Of a stretch of DNA of 16,630 bases, positions 1 to 6,350 are shown piece after piece. The notes beneath the pieces were generated by a model. The model was not told the origin of the DNA, did no database searches, and saw only the letters and a list, made by a program, of their open reading frames with translations. The stretch comes from Treponema sp. (GTDB lineage Bacteria; Spirochaetota; Spirochaetia; Treponematales; Treponemataceae). The stretch lies in contig JAFTEK010000017.1 of assembly GCA_017453705.1 (NCBI GenBank), positions 1 to 16,630 of the forward strand, written 5' to 3'. The position numbers and the translations under genes were made by a program. Each line of letters starts with the position of its first letter. Positions within the stretch are counted from its first letter, which is position 1.

Positions 1-474
1 ATGGAGGGAATCCACGGCCTTAACGACAAGCTCACCCCCCTTGTTCCTGCTGACAAGAAGTTCAAGATTTACCTGTCTGCCCTGACCCAGCTGAATTTGG
101 ACGACCACAACAGGATTTCCACTAGCGACAACCGCCTTATCCGCCGTATTGTCCGTGACTCCCAGTTTAGGGGCAAGAGCGCGGCTGACACGATAGCCAT
201 GTGGGAGAGCGTCCAGAAGGGTGAGAGGCTTCACATCTTCCCCTTCCAGAACAATGCGGACGCGATGCTCAACACGGCTTTGGATTACGAGATTCCCGTC
301 CTCAAGGTTTACGCGGAGCCGCTTTTGCGCTGCGTCACTCCCCTCCAGAGCGAGTACAGCGAGGCAGACCGGCTCCTGCAGTTCCTGAGCTACTTCTCCA
401 CGATTCCGGCGACCGCCGTGCCAAACCGCTCGATAATCCGCGAGTTCATAGGTGGCTCTGCCTTCCACTATTAA
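1..474 (+). CDS. Uridine kinase-like nucleoside kinase, C-terminal part (5' end outside window)
   Basis: This is the last 157 residues of a P-loop nucleoside kinase related to uridine kinase and phosphoribulokinase. Such enzymes phosphorylate nucleosides in cytosolic salvage. The visible segment opens with EGIHGLND, the strand-and-loop motif that in this family usually follows a hydrophobic strand inside the kinase domain. Next come the lid-region motif RLIRRIVRDSQFRG, then SAADTIAMW and PFQNNADAMLNTALDYE, all typical of the family. The ATG at base 1 lies in that internal motif, so it is almost certainly not the true start. Family members of this type often carry an N-terminal TGS/threonyl-tRNA-synthetase-like region and run to about 550 residues, which would lie upstream of the window. 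The TAA stop overlaps the stop of the convergent gene by four bases (TTAA). Substrate specificity cannot be read from this fragment. Confidence 0.85.
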   Translation: MEGIHGLNDKLTPLVPADKKFKIYLSALTQLNLDDHNRISTSDNRLIRRIVRDSQFRGKSAADTIAMWESVQKGERLHIFPFQNNADAMLNTALDYEIPVLKVYAEPLLRCVTPLQSEYSEADRLLQFLSYFSTIPATAVPNRSIIREFIGGSAFHY

Positions 475-2441
475 AGGCCGGGCTTCCTGCCAATCCTGTA
501 TAAGGTAAAGCTGTAGTTGCAAAAGGCTTTTTCAAGGACTATTCCTTGGGGAAGCCTTTTTATTTCTCCTTCTGTCACAAGCTCTGACGGAATGTCCGGG
601 TACTGGCCGTCAAAGCTCAGGAGCCAGTCATACTCGCCGAGCTGTTCCAGAAAGCCCTCCTCGTCTTTCTTGTATTCAGCAGAAGGCCTGCCTGTCGCAA
701 GGTAAAGGACGCGGGGTTTAAAGAATAGTATCCTGTCGTCATTTCCGGTGCCCTCCCTTATGTACTCGTAAGCCTCCTGTGCCTGTGCGCTGAAAGCCTG
801 ATAGTCCCCGCTTCTTTTTCCCCTTATGTTCTCTGTTCCCGCATAAAGCATGCTGCATATAAAGACGCATACTGCAAGGATGGCGGAAAATGTGTAGCAT
901 TTTCTCAGCCTTACGTCCTTTAGGGAGTCAAATCCGTAGCAGGCGAACATCAGCATGAAGGGCAGTATTGGGAAGAGAAAGCGGAAGTCCCTGGGGCCAG
1001 GCCAGATGATGTACAGTGCTATCAGACCCAGGCAGTATATGGTGCATGGCGCCTCGGCCTTGGCCTTTCGTGCCAGTCCTATAATGACCAGCGGGATGAA
1101 GACCATGTATGCCGCCTGGCACAGGGGGTGGGGGACGAGTCCGTTGCAGCTGAAGAAATCACTGAAAAGGAAGGGATATGCAAGGAGGTTTGTCATAAGG
1201 CCTTTCGGGGAAAAGGAGCGCAAAAAGCCCAGGTCTGACCTTGCGGGAGCCTTTGGAAGCAGGAACTGGTACAATATATAGCAGCTTGCAAATGATGCGT
1301 AGTATGCCAGGTGGACGGGGATGGTTTTTCTGCCCTGCCCATTCAGGGATGCCGTCCATGAGTTTAGGAGCCTGCTTTTAGGAAGGGCAGCTTTTAAAAG
1401 CAGCAGTATCTCGGTGCAAGTAAGGGCCAGCAGGAGAAGCAGCCCCTGGAATCGGCAGCTGAATGCGTACATTGTGAAAAAGCCCGCTGAAATGGCGGAG
1501 ATGTATCTCCGTGTCGTGCTGCCCCTGTCAGTGTAGATGCCGTAGATGCATGTTATCGTCAGCGTGGAAAAAAGAAGGAAGGGGATGTCTGACAGGATGT
1601 TGTTCACGTAGCAGAGGAAGGCGGGGCATACTGCCAGGGTCAGCGCCGCTAATGCCGTCCTTTGGGACTCAAGCCGCTTCCTGTAGAAGGGGATGATGAG
1701 GACGATGAACGAAATAAAGCACAGTATCATCGGAATCTTCAGGACTAGCAGGTTTAGTCCGGCGAGCTTGTAAAAGGGCAGGATTAATATGGCTGTTCCG
1801 TATTTATAGCCAATCTGCGGCCTGTCATCCCTGTCCTGTCCTGTCGCCAGGACTTTTGCCTGTGTGATATACTCGGCAAAGTCATCCCCCCAGGTCTGTC
1901 CCCTGTCTATGAAAGCCATCGAGAGCACAAGGGAGAACAATACGGCTGTGACTGCCATGAGGGGCAGGGACGGGGATTTCAACTTGGGCAGGATAAGATA
2001 TACCGCCGCCGCAAGAATCAGGGCCGGGATGTAGACCGTTAGATGCCTTGTCCTTTGGTAGGGGAGCGCACAGAGGCACAGCAGGATCCAGATGATGATG
2101 GCCGCGAACGGAAGCTTCCAATCAAAGAGGTCAAAAACAAAGGACTTGATTCGCCTTGCCCTTGCATATATAAAGACCAGGATATAAGAGGCGAGCGCAC
2201 AAAGGGAGTAGGTCATCAGGGAGTGTCCCCAGCCGGATAAGCGGGCAATCCAGACTGAATGGACCAGCTCCCGTCCTGCGAGCTTTTCGCCAAGGGCGAT
2301 TATGGCGGACTGGATTTGTGGGGAGAGCATCAGGGCGGCGATCGCCGGGAGCATGTGGATGATGACTGGCAGGATGGGGGAAAGGCACAGCCTTTTTAGC
2401 GGGCGGCCTAGGCTTTGGCCTGTGCCTGGTTCAGCTCCCAT
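471..2441 (-). CDS. Multi-pass membrane glycosyltransferase (GT-C fold, family 39/ArnT-PMT-like)
   Basis: A 656-residue polytopic inner-membrane protein with about a dozen hydrophobic segments. The motif WGDDFAEY (D186-D187), in the loop after a membrane helix at about 158-177, matches the acidic pair in the first extracytoplasmic loop of GT-C transferases. The following YKYGTAILILPFYKLAG resembles the family's YPPG..LL..PFY region, and RFLFPILPFML near residue 490 resembles its R-P-P helix. Such enzymes transfer a sugar from a polyprenyl-phosphate donor to lipid, glycan or protein outside the membrane. The acceptor here is unknown. Three or four helices precede the DD loop, more than in the minimal family architecture. 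The soluble C-terminal tail (about 545-656) has no recognised domain. The start overlaps the aroA-like stop as TGATG, and GAGGA at 2448-2452 lies 6 bases upstream, so translation is probably coupled. The stop overlaps that of the convergent kinase. Confidence 0.75.
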   Translation of the reverse strand: MGAEPGTGQSLGRPLKRLCLSPILPVIIHMLPAIAALMLSPQIQSAIIALGEKLAGRELVHSVWIARLSGWGHSLMTYSLCALASYILVFIYARARRIKSFVFDLFDWKLPFAAIIIWILLCLCALPYQRTRHLTVYIPALILAAAVYLILPKLKSPSLPLMAVTAVLFSLVLSMAFIDRGQTWGDDFAEYITQAKVLATGQDRDDRPQIGYKYGTAILILPFYKLAGLNLLVLKIPMILCFISFIVLIIPFYRKRLESQRTALAALTLAVCPAFLCYVNNILSDIPFLLFSTLTITCIYGIYTDRGSTTRRYISAISAGFFTMYAFSCRFQGLLLLLALTCTEILLLLKAALPKSRLLNSWTASLNGQGRKTIPVHLAYYASFASCYILYQFLLPKAPARSDLGFLRSFSPKGLMTNLLAYPFLFSDFFSCNGLVPHPLCQAAYMVFIPLVIIGLARKAKAEAPCTIYCLGLIALYIIWPGPRDFRFLFPILPFMLMFACYGFDSLKDVRLRKCYTFSAILAVCVFICSMLYAGTENIRGKRSGDYQAFSAQAQEAYEYIREGTGNDDRILFFKPRVLYLATGRPSAEYKKDEEGFLEQLGEYDWLLSFDGQYPDIPSELVTEGEIKRLPQGIVLEKAFCNYSFTLYRIGRKPGL

Positions 2442-3826
2442 CAGGATTCCTCAAAATTCGCGCCGATTGCAGACATGACGGGGTAGAACCTGGGGAAGCT
2501 TACCGAACAGCACTCGGCTCCTTTTACAAGGACTTGTTCTCCGCCCTTGAGGGCGAGTCCCAGGCATGACAAGGACATGGCCACCCGGTGGTCTGCGTAG
2601 CTTTCCACCGTCCCCCCGTGGAGGGTGAATTGCGGGTTTGGTTTTCCGTCCGGCATCAAGGGGGAGTGGCCGTGTACTATCATATAGTCAGCCCCTGTCT
2701 CTATGTCCGCCCCCAGCTTGCCCAGCTCTTTTTTGAGCACTTCTATCCTGTCAGTCTCCTTGCGGCGGCACACGGCAATGTCTTCTATATATGTGTCCCC
2801 TTCGCAGAAGGCTGCTGCCACGGCAAGGGCGCATATTGCATCTGGCAGGCCAGACAGGTTCACGTGGAGCTGTCCGTCCGGGCAGCCCTCCGTGGAAAGC
2901 CTGCCCTTTCCCTTGCGTGCTTTGATTCCGCCTCTGACAGTGAGGGTCTTTTTTTCCCTGTTTTCTTCTATGTCAGCTCCCATCGTGCGCAAAATGCCTA
3001 CTATGGCATCATCCCCCTGTATCCCGGAGAAGTCCACGTTGTCTATCGTGATTTCGCTGTCCGTCAGCAGGGCCGCGACTAGGGGAAAGGCAACGGCTTC
3101 CCAGTCACTGGGAACAACTGCGTCGAATCCGCTGAATATACCGGTTCCTATAACGCTGATATGCTTGTAGTCGTCTGATATGGAGACTTTTGCCCCGACT
3201 TTTTCCAGCCATTTCTGTGTCATGGTCAGGTATGGGGTTTCCTTTGGGTCTGTAAGCTCTATCTCCATTTTGTCGTCCAGCCTGAGGGCGGCCATCATAA
3301 GGCCGGAGATATACTGGCTGGACACGCTGCCTTCCGTGGTCAGCCTGTAGGGCTTTTTGAGCGGGCCTTGTATTATCAGGGGGCATGTGGAGCTTGAGGG
3401 GCGGGCTGTGTAAGCCTGTGCGCCAAGCTGCCTGAGCGCGTCCACCACGTGGCCAACAGGCCTCCTTCTTATGCTCTCGTCCCCGGTGAAGACGCTCCAG
3501 CCTTCCAGGGTTGCCGCCAGTGGCGAGAGAAAGTATAGGAGGGAGCCTGAGTTCCCGACGTTCACTATGTCATCAGGCAGGTGGAATTTCCTTCCGGCTC
3601 CTTCTACCGTCCAGCAGCCTTCCCCTTCTTTGCCAAAGTCAACGCTGGAGCCCAGCAGGGGGAGCGCTGCGGCTGTGCTGCGGCAGTCCGCGCTGGGCAG
3701 GGGGTTGTGTATGTGGGATTCCCCGTCTGCGAGTGAAGCGAGGAGTAGTGCGCGTATTGTGTGTGATTTAGAGCCTGGAACTTGTATGTGGCCTGAAAGC
3801 CTGGAAGCTTTGCTTGTAATGTCCAT
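2441..3826 (-). CDS. aroA: 3-phosphoshikimate 1-carboxyvinyltransferase (EPSP synthase), divergent
   Basis: A 461-residue EPSP synthase homologue. The family transfers enolpyruvate from PEP to shikimate 3-phosphate in aromatic amino-acid synthesis, in the cytosol. Conserved blocks in order are PGSKSHTIRA (K20, S21, R25), VGNSGS (91-95), GDESIRRRPVG (R122), VSSQYISG (S169, S170, Q171), PSDWEA (D241), GLPDA (D329), RRKETDRIE (356-361) and YADHRVAMS (H413, R414). The length is slightly above the usual 430-450. Two usually conserved residues appear changed: tyrosine (Y98) stands where E. coli has Arg100 of GNAGTAMR, and valine (V442 of SVSFP) where E. coli has Lys411 of AKTFP. It may therefore be a divergent EPSP synthase or a relative with altered activity. 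It is first in a two-gene unit with the glycosyltransferase. The ATG at 3826 fits a TTGAGA-17-TAGCCT promoter that would start transcription on the ATG itself. Confidence 0.88.
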   Translation of the reverse strand: MDITSKASRLSGHIQVPGSKSHTIRALLLASLADGESHIHNPLPSADCRSTAAALPLLGSSVDFGKEGEGCWTVEGAGRKFHLPDDIVNVGNSGSLLYFLSPLAATLEGWSVFTGDESIRRRPVGHVVDALRQLGAQAYTARPSSSTCPLIIQGPLKKPYRLTTEGSVSSQYISGLMMAALRLDDKMEIELTDPKETPYLTMTQKWLEKVGAKVSISDDYKHISVIGTGIFSGFDAVVPSDWEAVAFPLVAALLTDSEITIDNVDFSGIQGDDAIVGILRTMGADIEENREKKTLTVRGGIKARKGKGRLSTEGCPDGQLHVNLSGLPDAICALAVAAAFCEGDTYIEDIAVCRRKETDRIEVLKKELGKLGADIETGADYMIVHGHSPLMPDGKPNPQFTLHGGTVESYADHRVAMSLSCLGLALKGGEQVLVKGAECCSVSFPRFYPVMSAIGANFEES

Positions 3827-3832
3827 GCGATA

Positions 3833-3861
3833 AGGCTAGCATAAAGTTGTAGGAATCTCAA
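3833..3861 (-). promoter_or_regulatory. Promoter of the aroA-like gene, predicted leaderless
   Basis: Read on the minus strand: -35 TTGAGA (3861-3856), 17-bp spacer, -10 TAGCCT (3838-3833) preceded by TGC as an extended -10. Six bases then separate it from the ATG at 3826, so the expected transcription start is the A of the ATG. The -35 is a 5/6 match. The -10 is weak apart from its TA...T positions. No Shine-Dalgarno sequence is visible. Confidence 0.5.
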
Positions 3862-3863
3862 GC

Positions 3864-3914
3864 TATAGGAACCTCGAAAAATCGCTTAAAGCGATTTTTT
3901 CGAGATGCCCTATA
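3864..3914. repeat. Large imperfect dyad between divergent promoters
   Basis: The inner arms are CTCGAAAAATCGCTT (3873-3887) and AAGCGATTTTTTCGAG (3889-3904), complementary except for one extra T. Outer arms TATAGG (3864-3869) and CCTATA (3909-3914) extend the symmetry. Each side of the inner stem carries an A or T run, so it could fold as a hairpin with a U-tract in either direction. It sits upstream of both divergent genes, where a terminator for either would make little sense. A regulator site, an insulating bidirectional terminator or a dispersed extragenic palindrome are the alternatives. Confidence 0.75.
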
Positions 3915-3940
3915 TTTTTATAGCATAAATCGGAAAAAGC

Positions 3941-3949
3941 TGTTATACT
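3941..3949 (+). promoter_or_regulatory. Extended -10 promoter of the EAL gene
   Basis: The sequence TGTTATACT contains TATACT (3944-3949, 5/6 match) with a TGN extension. No good -35 is found at 16-18 bp spacing. Ten bases separate it from the ATG at 3960, so the predicted 5' leader is only about 3-4 bases. Confidence 0.55.
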
Positions 3950-3959
3950 AAGTATCATA

Positions 3960-6290
3960 ATGAAATTGTTGTATGCGGCAGTCTTTCTTTTTGTTGACTT
4001 GCTGCTCATTTTTTGTCTCTTTCTCGCAAAAAAAATTGGTGGAGCTATTTCGTCCAGGCTGGAAGCTGTCCTGGCGGCTGCCAGCATCGCTGTCCTGAGC
4101 CATGTATTCATAGTTGCGACCAGCAGCATTGCGGTAGCCACGTTTGCTTATGCCCTTTTCTATGGGAGCGTCAACTGGATTTTGATTCTCCTTCTCCGCT
4201 TTTGCGTTTCATATACATCTTTTCATCATGAGGACAACGGGAGTTTTTTGTTCCTGGAGTCAACAATGATGCTGATTACCGCTATGGACAGCATTATGTT
4301 CTTGATGAACCCTGCCTCCGGCCTGGCTTTCGTGTGCAAGGCCGTTGACTGGAACGGCGTAGGCCCCTTCTTTATCACGGAGAAGAGAATTTACTTCCAT
4401 ATACATATAGTCTATTCCTACATACTCTCCATACTGATTTTCCTCATGCTGCTTGTGAAGATAATCAGGACTTCGCCGGCTTACTGGAGCCGCTACCTGT
4501 CCATAATGCTGAGCTTCCTTGTTACCCTTGTTTGGGACGCCTTCTTTGTGCTGAACAGGAATCCCGTGGACTTTTCTATAATCGGATATGCCGTAGCCTG
4601 TGTGCTCATCCTGTATTTTTCCGTCAAGTACAAGCCCAGCAAGATTATAAACAAGATTCTCGCCCGCATAGAGGACTCCAGCGAGGACATGCTTATTTTC
4701 TTTGACGTGGACGGCAACTGCATCTATGCCAACACCAGCGCGCTCCGTGCCTTCGGTTTTAAGGTAAAGAATCTGGACGAGTTCAGGGAGGTTGTGGCGG
4801 ACTGGCTGGATGACAAGGGCTTTGACCCCAAGGTGTCCAACTTTTCCGCTGTATGCTCCAAAGTCAGGAACGGAACGAAGTACCACTTTGAGTTTACTTA
4901 CCACACCCTCTATCATGGGACTGTCTCCGAGGGTTCTTTCTTCCATATAAGGGACTGCACAAAAGAGGTCAACTCCTTTAATGATGCCTATTACAAGGCG
5001 ACCCACGATGCCCTGACGGATATGTACAACATGGAATTCCTGGCCCAGAACATCAGCAGCAAGATCAAGATGGACGGGGAGGGCTGGTATATCGTTGTCA
5101 CCGACATAAAGGGCTTTAAGTTCATCAATGACCTCTTTGGCAAGAAGGTTGGGGATAAAATCCTGATTTCCTGTGCGGACATAATCAAGGGCATAGCCGG
5201 CGGGGGTTCCGGGGGCAAGCCTGATGAGGTCTATGGAAGGATAGGCGTGGACAGGTTTGCCGTCTTGACCAAGGATCCTGAGCGTTTCAAGAAGGAGTTC
5301 ATGTCCAGGGAAAAGGACCTGAACGATATGCTGGGGACTAATAACTTCCCGATTTTCGTCCACATGGGAATATACGAGGTGACAGATCCGGGCATGGATG
5401 TCGTCACCATGTTTGACCGTGCCAATCTTGCGATAGAAACTGTGAAAGACAGCTATGAGGTGTTCAGCGCGAAGTACGATGACTCCATGCGCAAGAAACA
5501 CCTCTGGGAGAGCAGGATAATAGGTGAGCTGGACGAGGCCCTTGCCAAAAAGCAGTTTGAGATGTACTTGCAGCCTCAGGCCGACAGGAACCTTAAGGTT
5601 TGCGGGGCGGAAGCCCTGATACGCTGGAGGCATCCGACGGAAGGCCTTTTGCCCCCGTCATGGTTCATCAGCACATTTGAGAAGAACGGCCTTATCGTCA
5701 AGCTGGATTTATTTATCTGGGAGGAGGCCTGCCGGACTTTGCAGATGTGGCAGACCCAGGGGATAAATGACCTGTATATCTCAGTCAATATCTCGCCGAG
5801 GGACTTTTTCTATATAGACGTATATCAGTCTCTTGTGGATTTGGTGAGGAAGTACGGCATTCCTCCGGCCAGGCTTAAGCTTGAGATAACAGAGACGGCT
5901 ATGATAACGGACTCTGACCGCCGCTTTGTCCTTATAGACCGCCTTCATTCTGCCGGCTTCCATGTGGAGATGGATGACTTTGGGTCTGGATATTCATCCC
6001 TCAATATGCTCAAGGACATAAAGGTTGACGTGCTCAAGATAGACATGCTCTTTTTGTACAGGGCGAAGGATGTTGACCGCAGCCGCATCATAATCAAACA
6101 GGTTGTCGGCCTTGCGAAGGAGCTGGGCATCACGGTCGTCACGGAAGGGGTGGAAAACGAAGACCAGCTCAAGTTCCTTATTGAGATAGGAAGTGACATA
6201 TTCCAGGGCTATTACTTCTCGCAGCCTGTTTCCCTTCCTGAATTCGAGAAAAAGTATGTCAGGGCTCCTGAAAGCTACGCCTTGCGATAA
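3960..6290 (+). CDS. Membrane-bound 7TM-PAS-GGDEF(degenerate)-EAL protein, predicted c-di-GMP phosphodiesterase
   Basis: A 776-residue signalling protein. Residues 1-225 form about seven membrane helices in the style of the N-terminal 7TM sensor domain found on some kinases and GGDEF proteins. A PAS-like domain follows at about 235-340 (MLIFFDVDGNCIYAN...), then GGDEF at 342-510 and EAL at 515-768. The GGDEF signature reads GVDRF (429-433), so the catalytic Glu is replaced by Arg and cyclase activity is unlikely; a GTP-sensing role is possible. The EAL domain looks complete: EAL (551-553), N610 in SVNIS, E642 in LEITET, D672-D673 in DDFGSG, K693 in VLKID, E729 in TEGVE and Q736. These are the metal and catalytic residues known for active enzymes, so hydrolysis of c-di-GMP to pGpG is expected. 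FliG1 follows 60 bases downstream on the same strand, suggesting a link to motility. The last codons and stop lie inside a 16-bp repeat unit. Confidence 0.92.
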   Translation: MKLLYAAVFLFVDLLLIFCLFLAKKIGGAISSRLEAVLAAASIAVLSHVFIVATSSIAVATFAYALFYGSVNWILILLLRFCVSYTSFHHEDNGSFLFLESTMMLITAMDSIMFLMNPASGLAFVCKAVDWNGVGPFFITEKRIYFHIHIVYSYILSILIFLMLLVKIIRTSPAYWSRYLSIMLSFLVTLVWDAFFVLNRNPVDFSIIGYAVACVLILYFSVKYKPSKIINKILARIEDSSEDMLIFFDVDGNCIYANTSALRAFGFKVKNLDEFREVVADWLDDKGFDPKVSNFSAVCSKVRNGTKYHFEFTYHTLYHGTVSEGSFFHIRDCTKEVNSFNDAYYKATHDALTDMYNMEFLAQNISSKIKMDGEGWYIVVTDIKGFKFINDLFGKKVGDKILISCADIIKGIAGGGSGGKPDEVYGRIGVDRFAVLTKDPERFKKEFMSREKDLNDMLGTNNFPIFVHMGIYEVTDPGMDVVTMFDRANLAIETVKDSYEVFSAKYDDSMRKKHLWESRIIGELDEALAKKQFEMYLQPQADRNLKVCGAEALIRWRHPTEGLLPPSWFISTFEKNGLIVKLDLFIWEEACRTLQMWQTQGINDLYISVNISPRDFFYIDVYQSLVDLVRKYGIPPARLKLEITETAMITDSDRRFVLIDRLHSAGFHVEMDDFGSGYSSLNMLKDIKVDVLKIDMLFLYRAKDVDRSRIIIKQVVGLAKELGITVVTEGVENEDQLKFLIEIGSDIFQGYYFSQPVSLPEFEKKYVRAPESYALR

Positions 6291-6326
6291 GGCTGCCCTA
6301 AAATAAGCCTGCCTTGAAATAAGGCG
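6279..6326. repeat. Three tandem copies of a 16-bp palindromic repeat
   Basis: The units are GCCTTGCGATAAGGCT (6279-6294), GCCCTAAAATAAGCCT (6295-6310) and GCCTTGAAATAAGGCG (6311-6326). Units 1 and 3 are GCCTT-N5-AAGGC hairpins; the middle copy has diverged. Unit 1 supplies the last three codons and the TAA of the EAL gene. A 14/16 match in the same orientation lies at 3822-3837, over the aroA-like start codon. No T-tract follows, so it is not a standard intrinsic terminator. Confidence 0.75.
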
Positions 6327-6342
6327 GAATTTGTCATAGGAT
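6314..6342 (+). promoter_or_regulatory. Candidate promoter of fliG1
   Basis: The -35 TTGAAA (6314-6319, inside the third 16-bp repeat unit) is followed by a 17-bp spacer and -10 TAGGAT (6337-6342, 4/6 match). Eight bases separate it from the ATG at 6351, so the predicted start falls on or within 2 bases of the ATG. No convincing Shine-Dalgarno is present. The gene could also be read through from the EAL gene. Confidence 0.4.
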
Positions 6343-6350
6343 GAAAACGT

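Noticed and set aside
1..3. ATG at base 1 as a true gene start
   Set aside because: The following EGIHGLND motif is internal in this kinase family, so the gene is cut by the window edge.
2588..3170. Plus-strand open frames opposite the aroA-like gene
   Set aside because: They are shadows of a well-conserved minus-strand protein. They have no start signals and their compositions are unlike proteins.
3873..3904. Intrinsic terminator of the aroA-like or EAL gene
   Set aside because: Both genes are transcribed away from it, so it cannot end either. It is kept as a dyad of unknown role.
4260..5633. A 457-codon open frame antisense to the EAL gene
   Set aside because: It mirrors the codon bias of the plus-strand gene and shows no family motifs. 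The sense strand encodes an unmistakable PAS-GGDEF-EAL protein.
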